From Nocardioides sp. (GTDB lineage: Bacteria; Actinomycetota; Actinomycetes; Propionibacteriales; Nocardioidaceae), in NCBI RefSeq assembly GCF_025964975.1, contig NZ_JAOPXV010000180.1, positions 1 to 51,486 on the forward strand: 51,486 nt of DNA, given 5' to 3'. The translations under genes and the position numbers were made by a program. Below are positions 17,461 to 26,803 of the stretch, piece after piece (positions within the stretch are counted from its first letter, which is position 1; each line of letters opens with the position of its first letter). The notes under the pieces were generated by a model. That model was not told where the DNA came from and ran no database searches. It worked only from the letters and a program-made list of their open reading frames with translations.

Positions 17461-18738
17461 ATGAGCGACCCCGTGGAGTTCTTCCACACCGTGGCGGCCG
17501 AGCAGCCCCGGTGCTTCTGGCTCGACGGGGGCGGCGCCCGCGAGTGGTCCGGCCGCCGCTCGCTGATCGGCTGGCTCGACGAGGACGACGTGTCGTTGAC
17601 CTATGACGCCGCGCGCCGCGAGGTCACCCGGCACGCCGGCGGCGGCTCGGAGGTCGTCGGAGACGACATCTTCGCCGTACTCGCGCATTCGATGCGCCCC
17701 GGCGAGCAGTGGTTCGGCTACTTCGGCTACGCCTGCCGGCCCGACCTGCCCGCCCGCCCCGACCCGGCCCTGCCCGACGCCGTGTGGATGCAGGCCCGGC
17801 ACGTGCGGGTCTTCGAGCACCCGGTGCCCGACGCCCGTTCGGTTCCCCCGGCTAGCCGGGGGAATGGAACGTTCACCGGTGTTGCAACACGTGTGAAGGT
17901 GACAGAACCCGGGGGGAGTCCACCCGAGGCGTACGCCGACGCGTTCGCGCAGGTCCAGGAGCACCTCCACGCCGGCAACTCGTACGAGGTCAATCTCACC
18001 TACCGCCTCACCGAGGAGACCGACCTGGAACCGGCGGCGGCCTACACCCGGCTCCGGGAGCTCAACCCTGCGCCGTACGCCGGGTTCCTCCAGCACGACG
18101 TGGCCGGCCACCGTGCGTGGCTGCTCAGCTCGAGTCCCGAGCGCTATGCGCTGATCACGCCCGACCGGACGCTGCAGACCAAGCCGATCAAGGGCACGAC
18201 CCCGCGCGGGACGACCGCGGCCGAGGACGAGGAGCTCCGGCAGTCGCTGGCACGCGACCCGAAGACCCGCGCCGAGAACCTCATGATCGTCGACCTGCTC
18301 CGCAACGACCTCGCGACGGTGTGCGAGGTCGGCTCGGTCGAGGTGGCGTCGCTCATGCAGGTCGAGAGTTACGAGTCGGTGCACCAGCTCGTCTCGGAGG
18401 TGACCGGCCGCCTGCGCGCCGACGTCTCGACGATGGAGGCGCTGCGCGCACTCTTCCCCGCCGGCTCGATGACCGGCGCCCCGAAGCGACGGACGATGGA
18501 GATCATCGAGGAGGTGGAGGAGACGGCGCGGGGGGCCTATGCCGGAGCGTTCGGCTGGATCAGTGGCGACGGCCCCGCCGACCTCGGGGTCGTGATCCGC
18601 TCGGTGATGACCTCCGGGGACGGGACCTGGACGATGGGGACCGGCGGGGGGATCACCGTCCGGTCGCAGGTCGACGACGAGTGGGCCGAGTCCAGGTGGA
18701 AGGCCGCCCGGCTGCTCTCGGTCTTCGGCTCCGGCTGA
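17461..18738 (+). CDS. Chorismate-binding aminodeoxychorismate synthase component I (PabB-like)
   Basis: GNSYEVNLTYRL...WLLSSSPERYALITPDRTLQTKPIKGTTPRG...RAENLMIVDLLRNDLATVCEVGSV...LFPAGSMTGAPKRRTMEII. Confidence 0.92.
   Translation: MSDPVEFFHTVAAEQPRCFWLDGGGAREWSGRRSLIGWLDEDDVSLTYDAARREVTRHAGGGSEVVGDDIFAVLAHSMRPGEQWFGYFGYACRPDLPARPDPALPDAVWMQARHVRVFEHPVPDARSVPPASRGNGTFTGVATRVKVTEPGGSPPEAYADAFAQVQEHLHAGNSYEVNLTYRLTEETDLEPAAAYTRLRELNPAPYAGFLQHDVAGHRAWLLSSSPERYALITPDRTLQTKPIKGTTPRGTTAAEDEELRQSLARDPKTRAENLMIVDLLRNDLATVCEVGSVEVASLMQVESYESVHQLVSEVTGRLRADVSTMEALRALFPAGSMTGAPKRRTMEIIEEVEETARGAYAGAFGWISGDGPADLGVVIRSVMTSGDGTWTMGTGGGITVRSQVDDEWAESRWKAARLLSVFGSG
17843..17864. repeat. 22-bp perfect palindrome inside the PabB-like coding sequence
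   Basis: TTCCCCCGGCTAGCCGGGGGAA, self reverse-complementary over its full length. Confidence 0.9.
17872..17897. repeat. Second dyad immediately downstream, also within the PabB-like ORF
   Basis: TTCAC-CG-GTGTTGCAACAC-GT-GTGAA; 12-bp perfect core with matching 5-bp flanks. Confidence 0.75.
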
Positions 18739-18744
18739 GGTCTC

Positions 18745-18763
18745 GAACCGGCGGGACCGGTTC
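18745..18763. terminator. Hairpin between convergent PabB-like gene and histidine kinase
   Basis: GAACCGG CGGGA CCGGTTC perfect 7-bp stem overlapping the HK stop codon. Confidence 0.55.
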
Positions 18764-20150
18764 AGACAGGGGCCGAGGCCGTCCCGGGTATCTCCAGCGA
18801 CATCCGCGCGCCCCCGCCCGGGGACTCGTCGATCTCGAGGTGGCCCTCGTGCTGGTCGACGACCTGGCGGACGATGGCCAGACCGAGGCCCGACCCGGGC
18901 ATCGAGCGCGACTCGTCCGCACGCCAGAACCGGTCGAAGACGTGCGCTCGGTCGGCCGCCTTGATCCCGGGCCCCTCGTCGTCGACGGTCAGCACTCCGG
19001 CGCTGAGCCGCACCGTGATGGTCCCGCCGGGCGGGCTCCACTTAGCGGCGTTGTCGAGCAGGTTGGTGATCGCCCGCTCCAGCCCGGTCGCATCGCCCTG
19101 CGAAGGCCACGGTTCGAGGCGTACGTCGAACTCGAGCCCCGGCGCCCGGCGGCGGACCCTGGTCACAGCGCGATCGACGACCTCGGCCAGGTCGAGGGAG
19201 GAGACCGCGGCCTCCGGCTCCTCGTCGCGGGCGAGGACCACGAGATCGCCCACCAGGATCGTCAACTCCTCGATCTGGCCCCGCACGTCCTCGAGCAGTT
19301 CGCGTCGGGCGGCTTCGGGGAGGCCCTCGGCCCCCATCGGGTCGGCGCCGTCTGCCTGGGCCAGGAGGTCGAGGTTGGTGCGCAGGGAGGTGAGTGGCGT
19401 CCGGAGCTCGTGGCCGGCATCGGCGACGAGGCGGCGTTGGCGATCGCGCGACGCAGCCAGCGCGCCGAGCATCTGGTTGAACGCCGCGGCGAGGCGGGCG
19501 ATCTCGTCGTCGCCCTCCACGCGCAGGGGGGTCAGGTCCTCGGTCACGGCGATCTTCTCGACCGACCGGGTCAGCCGGCGCACCGGTCGAAGGCCGTTGC
19601 TCGCTACCGCCCAGCCCGCCAGTGCCGCTGCCAGGACTCCGAGCCCACCCGAGATCAGCATGACCGTGCCGAGCTTGCGCATCGTGAGGTCCTGCGACTC
19701 CAGCGACTGGGCCAGGACGAGCGCCTCCCCGCTCCCTGCAGGAACGGTGGCGACCCGATATCGCGTCCCGCCCTCGTCGCTGAGCGTCCGGATCGAGTGT
19801 GGTTTCTCGCCCGCGGCCACTGCGAGCTCGGGCTTGCCCAGCGCAAAGGACGGGAGGTCGTCGGCCGAGAGGATCTCCCCGCGCTCGACATTGATGAAGA
19901 TGATCCTGACGTCGGCGGCGCCCAGCATCCAGGCCGGCGCTCCCCGGACGGTCACCTCCGACAGGGCGCTGGAGCTCGCCGCCTGGGTGGCGCGGTTGAG
20001 GAGCGACTCGTCGAGGGTGGCCTGCATCTGGTGGCGCATCACCATGAAGGCACCGAGGGCCATCACGGCGATCGAGGCGCCGACCGCCATCGTGGTCAAC
20101 AACGCCACCCGCGAGGCCAGCGAGCGCTTGTAGTGCCAGCGCCGAGCCAT
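18762..20150 (-). CDS. Sensor histidine kinase, MprB-like
   Basis: [39 protein letters not shown] region; RLVADAGHELRTPLTSLRTNLDLL; NLLDNAAKWSPPGGTITV; GSGLGLAIVRQVVDQHEG. Confidence 0.93.
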   Translation of the reverse strand: MARRWHYKRSLASRVALLTTMAVGASIAVMALGAFMVMRHQMQATLDESLLNRATQAASSSALSEVTVRGAPAWMLGAADVRIIFINVERGEILSADDLPSFALGKPELAVAAGEKPHSIRTLSDEGGTRYRVATVPAGSGEALVLAQSLESQDLTMRKLGTVMLISGGLGVLAAALAGWAVASNGLRPVRRLTRSVEKIAVTEDLTPLRVEGDDEIARLAAAFNQMLGALAASRDRQRRLVADAGHELRTPLTSLRTNLDLLAQADGADPMGAEGLPEAARRELLEDVRGQIEELTILVGDLVVLARDEEPEAAVSSLDLAEVVDRAVTRVRRRAPGLEFDVRLEPWPSQGDATGLERAITNLLDNAAKWSPPGGTITVRLSAGVLTVDDEGPGIKAADRAHVFDRFWRADESRSMPGSGLGLAIVRQVVDQHEGHLEIDESPGGGARMSLEIPGTASAPV

Positions 20151-20866
20151 CAGGGGTTCTTCAAGACGTAGCCGACACCGCGGACGGTGTGGATGAGGCG
20201 CGGCTCGCCCTCCGCCTCGGTCTTGCGCCGGAGGTAGCCGACGTAGACCTCCAGGGAGTTGGCGCTGGTCGGGAAGTCGAAGCCCCAGACCTCCTCCAGG
20301 ATGAAGGACCGTTCCAGCACGCGGCGCGGCCGCCGCAGGAACATCTCCAGCAGCGTGAACTCGGTGCGGGTCAGCTCGATGCGGCGACCGCCCCGGCGGA
20401 CGTCGCGGGAGGCGATCTCCATCGTGAGGTCGGCAAAGGACAGCGTCTCGTCCTCCTCGCTGGGCACCACGCGACGCAGCAGCGCCCGCAGCCGGGCAAG
20501 GAGCTCCTGGAGGGCGAAGGGCTTGGTGAGGTAGTCGTCGGCACCGGCGTCCAGGCCTTCCACCCGGTCGCCCACGGCGTCTCGGGCGGTCAGGACCAGG
20601 ACCGGGACGTCGTTGCCGGTCGCCCTCAGTGCGCGGGTGGTCTCGATCCCGCCGAGCCGCGGCATCATCACGTCCATCACGACCACATCGGGGTGGGAGG
20701 AGCCCAGCGTCGCCAGGGCCTCGGCTCCGTCGGCGGCCAGCGACACGTCGTACCCGTTGAACTCCAGCGAGCGCCGCAGGGACTCGCGCACCGCCCTGTC
20801 GTCGTCGACGACGAGCACGCGGGGACGGGACTGGGGCACGGGCCAAGGATGCCAGTCGCTCCGCAA
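20150..20866 (-). CDS. Response regulator, OmpR family, MprA-like (true start may be internal)
   Basis: [33 protein letters not shown]...[14 protein letters not shown]...[26 protein letters not shown]...[11 protein letters not shown]. Confidence 0.94.
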   Translation of the reverse strand: MRSDWHPWPVPQSRPRVLVVDDDRAVRESLRRSLEFNGYDVSLAADGAEALATLGSSHPDVVVMDVMMPRLGGIETTRALRATGNDVPVLVLTARDAVGDRVEGLDAGADDYLTKPFALQELLARLRALLRRVVPSEEDETLSFADLTMEIASRDVRRGGRRIELTRTEFTLLEMFLRRPRRVLERSFILEEVWGFDFPTSANSLEVYVGYLRRKTEAEGEPRLIHTVRGVGYVLKNP

Positions 20867-20943
20867 CTGGGGGTCCTGATGGGTGTAGTGACGGTTCGCA
20901 GGCGGGCACAGTATGGGTCGGGGAGACTAGTGAAGGAGGCCCG

Positions 20944-21624
20944 ATGGAGTTCCTGCACCGCACGCAAGAGGCGCTGGACGAATACGTGAGCCTCAGCGAG
21001 CCCGACCTCGAGGGATCCCTCCTGACGATGGGGGACCGCGCCGAACGGATCGTCTCGGAGTGTGTCGGACTGTGCTTCACCCTGCTCGACGAGGACCTGA
21101 CCTTCGCGCTCGTCGCGCCCGGTATGCCGACGAAGCCCGCGGAGCCCATCGACGACCCGGACGTCGTGCGACTGCCGACCCGGATCGTCGGCGCGCCTGC
21201 ACGCGAGCTGCTGGACGAGGACCAGTGGGCGCAGATGGCCCGGGCCGACAGCGCGGAAGGTGTCGCGAGCAGCCTGTCCCTCCCGGTGCTCGACGACGGC
21301 CGGGTGGTCGGCGGCATCACCTTGTACGCCTCGTCCAAGGACGCCTTTGCCGGACACCACGACGAGCTGGCCGCAGCGCTCGGAGCCTCCGCCGAAGGCG
21401 CGGTGACCAACGCCGACCTCGGTTTCGAGGCGCGCCGGCGTGCCGAGGAGGCCCCCCGCCGCGTGCGGGACGAGCAGGTCGTGGAGGTGGGGACCGGCAT
21501 CCTGGCAGCGCGCCTGGGGCTCGAGCTGGAGACCGCACGACGGCGACTTCACGAGGCAGCGCTGCAGGCGGACGTCACGGACGCTCAAGCAGCGACGGTG
21601 GTCATCACCGCTCACCGAGCCTGA
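20944..21624 (+). CDS. GAF and ANTAR-domain protein
   Basis: MEFLHRTQEALDEYVSLSEPDLEGSLLTMGDRAERIVSECVGLCFTL...SSLSLPVLDDGRVVGGITLYASSKDAFA; short C-terminal ANTAR-like helices; SD GGAGG. Confidence 0.7.
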   Translation: MEFLHRTQEALDEYVSLSEPDLEGSLLTMGDRAERIVSECVGLCFTLLDEDLTFALVAPGMPTKPAEPIDDPDVVRLPTRIVGAPARELLDEDQWAQMARADSAEGVASSLSLPVLDDGRVVGGITLYASSKDAFAGHHDELAAALGASAEGAVTNADLGFEARRRAEEAPRRVRDEQVVEVGTGILAARLGLELETARRRLHEAALQADVTDAQAATVVITAHRA

Positions 21625-21891
21625 GACGGCGGCATTCGCCGGTTTTCGGACGTTCCAACAATCCACCCCGTCGGAGGTAACGGACGCCTGCGCCGCGCCG
21701 ATAACGTCGAAGCATTGTGGGTTGGGAGGCTCGCCATCGCTGAAGAACGACGGCCGGCCGCAGCCCGCACCCGACCACGGTGCGCCTGCGACCTGCGCCC
21801 GGGCCTTCCGCACTTGTAGCAATGATCGACAACGACTGCGTCTCGGCGATCCCGAACAGAACAGTCGTTCCTGGAGGCTGGGAGGTCGCTG

Positions 21892-23060
21892 TGCTGGATC
21901 GAGCTGAAGAACGTCAGGGCAGGGTCGAGGGACAGGCCCGCCTGGATGATGACAGCGTCGGTGACGTCGCGCGCCCCATCGTGGTCGCCTCGGTCCCCGC
22001 CAACCACGTCTACGTCCGGCACCTCAGCGCGGAGACCGGCAGCAACGCCGTACGCCTGCCTGACCCGGACCCCGCGGGCGGAACGGCGGCAGCGTCCCAG
22101 AAGTGGTGGCCGCCGGTGATGCTGGAGCCGAGCTGGGTCGAGACCCACGACTTCGACGTGTTCCACCTGCACTTCGGCTTCGACGCCCGGAGCGTCGCCG
22201 ACCTGCAGGCGCTCGTGGCGAGCCTGCGCGAGCGCGGCCGACCCTTCGTCTTCACCGTCCACGACCTGCGCAACCCCCACCACGTCGACCGCGAGCTGCA
22301 CGACCAGCAGCTCGACGTCCTGGTCCCCGCAGCAGACCGACTGATCACGCTCACCCCGGGTGCTGCCGACGAGATCAGGCGCCGGTGGGGCCGCGAGGCG
22401 GTCATCCTGCCGCATCCCCACGTGGTGCCCTTCGAGACCATGGGTGCTGCCAGCGCCAGGAGGTCGGTGCGCCGCAGCGGCCGTCTCCAGTCCGACTTCC
22501 GGGTCGGCGTCCACGTCAAGAGCCTGCGCGCCGGCATGCACCCGCACCCGCTCGTGCCGACGCTGGTCGAGACGCTGAGCGAGCTGACCGGCGCCGTGCT
22601 GCAGGTCAACGGTCATTGCGACGTCCTGGATGAAGGCGGAGCGCGCTACGACGCCGAGCTGGCGACGCTCCTGCACGACTACGCCGAACGCGGGCTGCTC
22701 GACCTGCGCGTGCACGACTACTTCACCGACGACGAGCTGTGGCGCTATCTCTCCTCGCTGGACGTCTCGGTCCTGCCCTACCGCTTCGGCACGCACAGCG
22801 GCTGGCTGGAGGCGTGTCGGGACCTCGGGACCGCGGTCATCGCTCCGACGTGTGGCTACTTCGCCGACCAGGCGCCCGTGCTGAGCTATCAGCACGACGA
22901 GTCCGGCTTCGACCCCGAGTCGTTGGCTCGGGCGGTCAGGACGGCGTACGACGGTCATGCCGTCGCTGCGACGAGCGTCGAGGAGCGTCGCCACCAGCGC
23001 AGCGTCGTGGGGTCGATGCACGACCGGCTCTATGCCGAGCTCCTCCGGACGTCGGCATGA
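21892..23060 (+). CDS. Glycosyltransferase (GT4-like), start uncertain (ORF opens at 21780)
   Basis: DFDVFHLHFGFDARSVADLQALVASLRERGRPFVFTVHDLRNPHH...DRLITLTPGAADEIRRRWGREAVILPHPHVV. Confidence 0.8.
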
Positions 23061-24124
23061 GGATCTGCCTGATCGCCTCCAGCCGCTACCCCATCCGCGA
23101 GCCGTTCGCCGGTGGTCTCGAGGCGATGACCCACACGATGGTGCGCGGGCTCGCCGCCCGGGGGCACGACGTGACGCTGTTTGCGGGCCCGGGCTCGGAC
23201 GCCAGCCTGCCCGCCCGGGTCCTGCCGCTCAAGACCTTCACGCCGAGTGCAGCCGCCCTGGCCGATCGCAACGCACCGCCGCCGGCATGGTTGGCGGACC
23301 ACCACGCCTACCTCGGGCTGATGCTCGAGCTGGCGCGCACGGGTGCTGACGACTACGACGTCATCCACAACCACAGCCTGCACCCGCTGCCGCTCGCCAT
23401 GGCGCCGGCGGTCGGGGTGCCGATGCTGACCACGCTGCACACGCCGCCGCTTCCGCTGATCGAGTCCGCCATGAGCCTGGGCGGTGACCGCTCCTCGTTC
23501 GTCGCGGTGAGCGGCTGGACGTCACGGGCCTGGAGCCACGTCGTTCCGAGCCGGGTCATCACCAACGGCCTCGACCTGGCTGCCTGGACACAGGGCCCCG
23601 GCGGGGGTCCTGCGGTGTGGTCGGGACGCCTGGTGCCCGAGAAGGCGCCGCACCACGCGATGGAGGCGGCCCAGCGAGCCGGACTTCCCCTCGTGCTGGC
23701 CGGGCCCGTCCAGGACGAGAGCTACTTCGCGCGCGAGATCGCGCCCCGGCTCACCGACGACGTCACCTACGCCGGCCATCTCACCCAGGAGGAGCTCGCC
23801 GGCCTGGTGCGCGGCGCCTCGGTCACCGTCGTCACCCCGATGTGGGACGAGCCCTACGGTCTCGTCGCCGCGGAGTCGATCGCCTGCGGGACCCCGGTCG
23901 CGGGCTATGCGCGCGGCGGACTGCCCGAGGTCGTGGGCGACGAAGGCGGCTTCCTGGTCGCTCGGGGCGACGTCGACGCCCTCGCGGATGCCATGCACGC
24001 GGCTCGCCGGCTCGACCGTGATGCCGTACGCCGACATGCCGTGCGCACCTGCGGGGCCGAGGCGATGATCGACGCCTACGAACGTCTCTATCTCGCCTCG
24101 TTGGGCACCGGCGCGGCCGCGTGA
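23057..24124 (+). CDS. Glycosyltransferase family 4
   Basis: MRICLIASSRYPIREPFAGGLEAMTHTMVRGLAARGHDVTLFAGPGS...YDVIHNHSLHPLPL...GRLVPEKAPHHAMEAA...EPYGLVAAESIACGTPVAGYARGGLPEVV. Confidence 0.92.
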   Translation: MRICLIASSRYPIREPFAGGLEAMTHTMVRGLAARGHDVTLFAGPGSDASLPARVLPLKTFTPSAAALADRNAPPPAWLADHHAYLGLMLELARTGADDYDVIHNHSLHPLPLAMAPAVGVPMLTTLHTPPLPLIESAMSLGGDRSSFVAVSGWTSRAWSHVVPSRVITNGLDLAAWTQGPGGGPAVWSGRLVPEKAPHHAMEAAQRAGLPLVLAGPVQDESYFAREIAPRLTDDVTYAGHLTQEELAGLVRGASVTVVTPMWDEPYGLVAAESIACGTPVAGYARGGLPEVVGDEGGFLVARGDVDALADAMHAARRLDRDAVRRHAVRTCGAEAMIDAYERLYLASLGTGAAA

Positions 24125-25152
24125 TCGGCTACTACGTCCACCACGTCGGCCGGGGGCACCTCCATCGCGCCCAGGCGCTCGCCGGGGAGCTCGAGGCCCA
24201 CGGTGAGCAGGTGACCGGCCTCTCGTCGCTGGGGCGTCCCGCCGGGTGGCCCGGTGAGTGGATCCTGCTTCCCCGCGATGACGAGGGCCCCGGTGCCAGT
24301 GCCCGTGACGTCACCGCCAACGGCCGCCTGCACTGGGCGCCCCTGCGGGACGAGGGGCTCCGGGCGCGGATGGCTGCGGTCTCAGCCTGGATCGGTCTCG
24401 CCCACCCCGACCTGATGGTCGTCGACGTGTCGGTGGAGCTGGTGCTGCTGTCGCGGCTCCACGGTGTCCCCACGCTGGCGGTGGTGCTTCCGGGGCGACG
24501 TGACGATCCGGCACACACCCTCGGCTTCGAGGCGGCGGACGCCCTCGTCTCGTTCTGGCCGGCGGACGTCACCGGCATGACGCACGGACTCTCGGCCACC
24601 GCCCTGGAGCGCCTGGTGCCGGTGGGCGCGATGTCGCGCCATCCCGTCCGGTCAGAGGCCCTGCCCGTATGCCGCAGCGTTGGGCGACGGCGGGTGGTGG
24701 TCCTGCTCGGGGCGGGCGGGCATGACATCAGGTCCGCCGACGTCGAACGAGCCCGACGCATGACCCCCGAGTGGGACTGGACGGTCCTGGACGGCAGTCC
24801 CGGCACCTGGGTGGCCGACACGTCGGCGGTGCTCGCCGCGGCGGACGTCGTCGTCACCCATGCCGGACAGAACGCCATCGCCGAGACGGCCAGCGCCAGG
24901 CGCCCCGCAGTGGTGATCCCCCAGTCGCGTCCGCATGACGAGCAGCAGGTGACGGGATCGGTGCTGGGCACCGGTTGGCCGGCGGTGGTGTGCGCCACCT
25001 GGCCGGCGACAGGCTGGCCCGACCTCCTCGATCGCGTGGCGGCCCTCGACGGCCAGGAGTGGTCGCGCTGGTGCGACGGACTGGCCGGCGCTCGCTTCGC
25101 CGAGCTCGCCCTCAGGGTGCGCGGTGAGATCGCCGTCGGGGCCCGGTCATGA
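24121..25152 (+). CDS. Glycosyltransferase, MurG/GT28-like
   Basis: MIGYYVHHVGRGHLHRAQALAGEL...VVVLLGAGGHDI...LAAADVVVTHAGQNAIAETASARRPAVVIPQSRPHDEQQVTG. Confidence 0.85.
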   Translation: MIGYYVHHVGRGHLHRAQALAGELEAHGEQVTGLSSLGRPAGWPGEWILLPRDDEGPGASARDVTANGRLHWAPLRDEGLRARMAAVSAWIGLAHPDLMVVDVSVELVLLSRLHGVPTLAVVLPGRRDDPAHTLGFEAADALVSFWPADVTGMTHGLSATALERLVPVGAMSRHPVRSEALPVCRSVGRRRVVVLLGAGGHDIRSADVERARRMTPEWDWTVLDGSPGTWVADTSAVLAAADVVVTHAGQNAIAETASARRPAVVIPQSRPHDEQQVTGSVLGTGWPAVVCATWPATGWPDLLDRVAALDGQEWSRWCDGLAGARFAELALRVRGEIAVGARS

Positions 25153-25985
25153 CGCGGGTCGGCGTGGTCACGCTCGCCCACGGTCGGCACCAGCACCTCG
25201 CCGGACAGCACCGTTCGCTCGCTGCAGGCTCGCGGGCGCCCGATGTCTACGTCGCGGTCGCGATGGGAGACCCCAGCATCGAGCCATCCACCGTCGGCGG
25301 GGTCACCCGACAGGTGGTCCACGTGCCCATCGACGACGGTGAGCTCCCGCTGGCGGCTGCCCGCAACCGCGGAGTCCGCGAGGTGGTGGAGCAAGGGGTC
25401 GACGCCGTGGTGCTGCTCGACGTGGACTGCCTCGCCGGCGGTGAGCTCGTTGCGGCGTACGCCGACGTCGTCAGCCAGCGCCCGGAGTCCATCTGGTCCG
25501 GGCCGGTCACCTACCTCCCCCCGCCGCCCCCGGAGGGCTACCCCGACGCCGACCCGGAGGCGCTGGCGCGCCTCGACGCCCCGCACCCGGCCCGTCCGGC
25601 GCCGCCGGCGGGGGAGACGCTGTCGTCCGACGATCCCGACCTCTTCTGGTCGTTGTCCTGCGCCGTCGCTCCGGAGACGTGGGCCCGGACCGGCGGGTTC
25701 TGCGAGGACTACGTGGGGTACGGCGGCGAGGACACCGACTTCGGCAGGGCTGCCCTCGCTGCGGGGGTCGGACTGGGCTGGGTCGGCGGGGCATGCGCCT
25801 ACCACCAGCACCACCCGGTCAGCAGCCCGCCGGTCGAGCACCTCGACGCGATCCTGCGCAACGGACGGCTCTTCAGCAGTCGGTGGGGTCACTGGCCGAT
25901 GGCCGGCTGGCTCGAGGCGTTCGAGCAGCAGGGGCTCGTGCATCGCGTCGGCGGCGACTGGGTGCGCTCTCCAGCGTCTCTCTAG
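25149..25985 (+). CDS. Glycosyltransferase family 2 (galactosyltransferase-like)
   Basis: AARNRGVREVVEQGVDAVVLLDVDCLAGGELV...DLFWSLSCAVAPETWARTGGFCEDYVGYGGEDTDFGRAALAAG. Confidence 0.9.
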   Translation: MTRVGVVTLAHGRHQHLAGQHRSLAAGSRAPDVYVAVAMGDPSIEPSTVGGVTRQVVHVPIDDGELPLAAARNRGVREVVEQGVDAVVLLDVDCLAGGELVAAYADVVSQRPESIWSGPVTYLPPPPPEGYPDADPEALARLDAPHPARPAPPAGETLSSDDPDLFWSLSCAVAPETWARTGGFCEDYVGYGGEDTDFGRAALAAGVGLGWVGGACAYHQHHPVSSPPVEHLDAILRNGRLFSSRWGHWPMAGWLEAFEQQGLVHRVGGDWVRSPASL

Positions 25986-26058
25986 CGTGCCTGGAGGGCA
26001 TCCCTTGTGCGCCTGGCTGGAATGCCAAGCTCACACTCTCTTCTGCCCTGGGTGTGCA

Positions 26059-26089
26059 AGACCTCTTGCCTTGATCTTGCAAGGGGTCT
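26059..26089. promoter_or_regulatory. Inverted repeat upstream of hicA (candidate HicB operator) beside a -10-like TAGACT
   Basis: AGACCTCTTGC cttgatctt GCAAGGGGTCT (11 bp, one wobble); TAGACT at 26089-26094 lies 7 nt before the GTG at 26102. Confidence 0.45.
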
Positions 26090-26101
26090 AGACTTAGTCT
26101 G

Positions 26102-26291
26102 GTGAAGCGAACCGATCTGATGAAGAAGTTGAGGAAGACGCGAAGGCGTCCCGCCTCGACATGGTCGTGACCGGAGGGGGCAGCCACACCAAGGTCGTCA
26201 TCGGCGAGAAGCGCACCGTGTTGCCCGCCACAACGAGATCAACGAGATCACGGCGAAGGCGATCCTCAAGCAGATGGGAGTTGAGAAATGA
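26102..26291 (+). pseudogene. hicA: HicA-family mRNA interferase toxin gene, disrupted by two apparent 1-nt deletions
   Basis: VKRTDLMKKL (frame 1) / EEDAKASRLDMVVTGGGSHTKVVIGEKRTVLP (frame 2) / RHNEINEITAKAILKQMGVEK-stop (frame 3) reconstruct a complete HicA; ATGA overlap with hicB. Confidence 0.75.
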
Positions 26292-26758
26292 AGGTGACCG
26301 CGAAGGTCCAGCGCTCAGGCGACTGGTGGGCGATCGAGGTCCCCGAGATCGAAGGCGTCTTCACCCAGGCGAAGCGGCTGGACCAGGTCGCGGACACGGT
26401 GACCGACGCCGTCCGCACGATCCTCGACCTTGACGGATCGGCGGCCATCGAGGTCGAGGTGCTGCCAGAGATCGACGACGCCCTGAAGCGCATGGTTGAC
26501 CAAGCCGTACTGGCGAGCGCTCAGGCATCTGCGGCTCAGGACGAGGCCTCGAAAGCGACGCGCCATGCGGTGGCTGTGCTGCGCGACCAGGGTCTGCCTG
26601 TGCGTGACGTGGCCGAGCTGCTGCACGTGTCGCACCAGCGGGTGTCCCAGTTGAGCAAGCCGGCGCCGAGCGGCAACTACCGCGCGTCGGTCACCTACAC
26701 GCGAGCCGATGTCGGAAAAACTAGCCGTGCCGGGAAGCCGGAGTCGAAGGACGCGTGA
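26288..26758 (+). CDS. hicB: HicB-family antitoxin with C-terminal HTH
   Basis: MKVTAKVQRSGDWWAIEVPEIEGVFTQAKRLDQVADTVTDAVRTILDLD; HTH LRDQGLPVRDVAELLHVSHQRVSQLSK. Confidence 0.8.
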   Translation: MKVTAKVQRSGDWWAIEVPEIEGVFTQAKRLDQVADTVTDAVRTILDLDGSAAIEVEVLPEIDDALKRMVDQAVLASAQASAAQDEASKATRHAVAVLRDQGLPVRDVAELLHVSHQRVSQLSKPAPSGNYRASVTYTRADVGKTSRAGKPESKDA

Positions 26759-26803
26759 CGCCCGACGCGGAGGTGTCCACGCCGGCTTGAGCCGGTCGAC
26801 CAG

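Noticed and set aside
25986-26803. Integrated mobile element around hicAB
   Set aside because: No integrase, transposase, tRNA gene or flanking direct repeats seen; only the TA pair itself.
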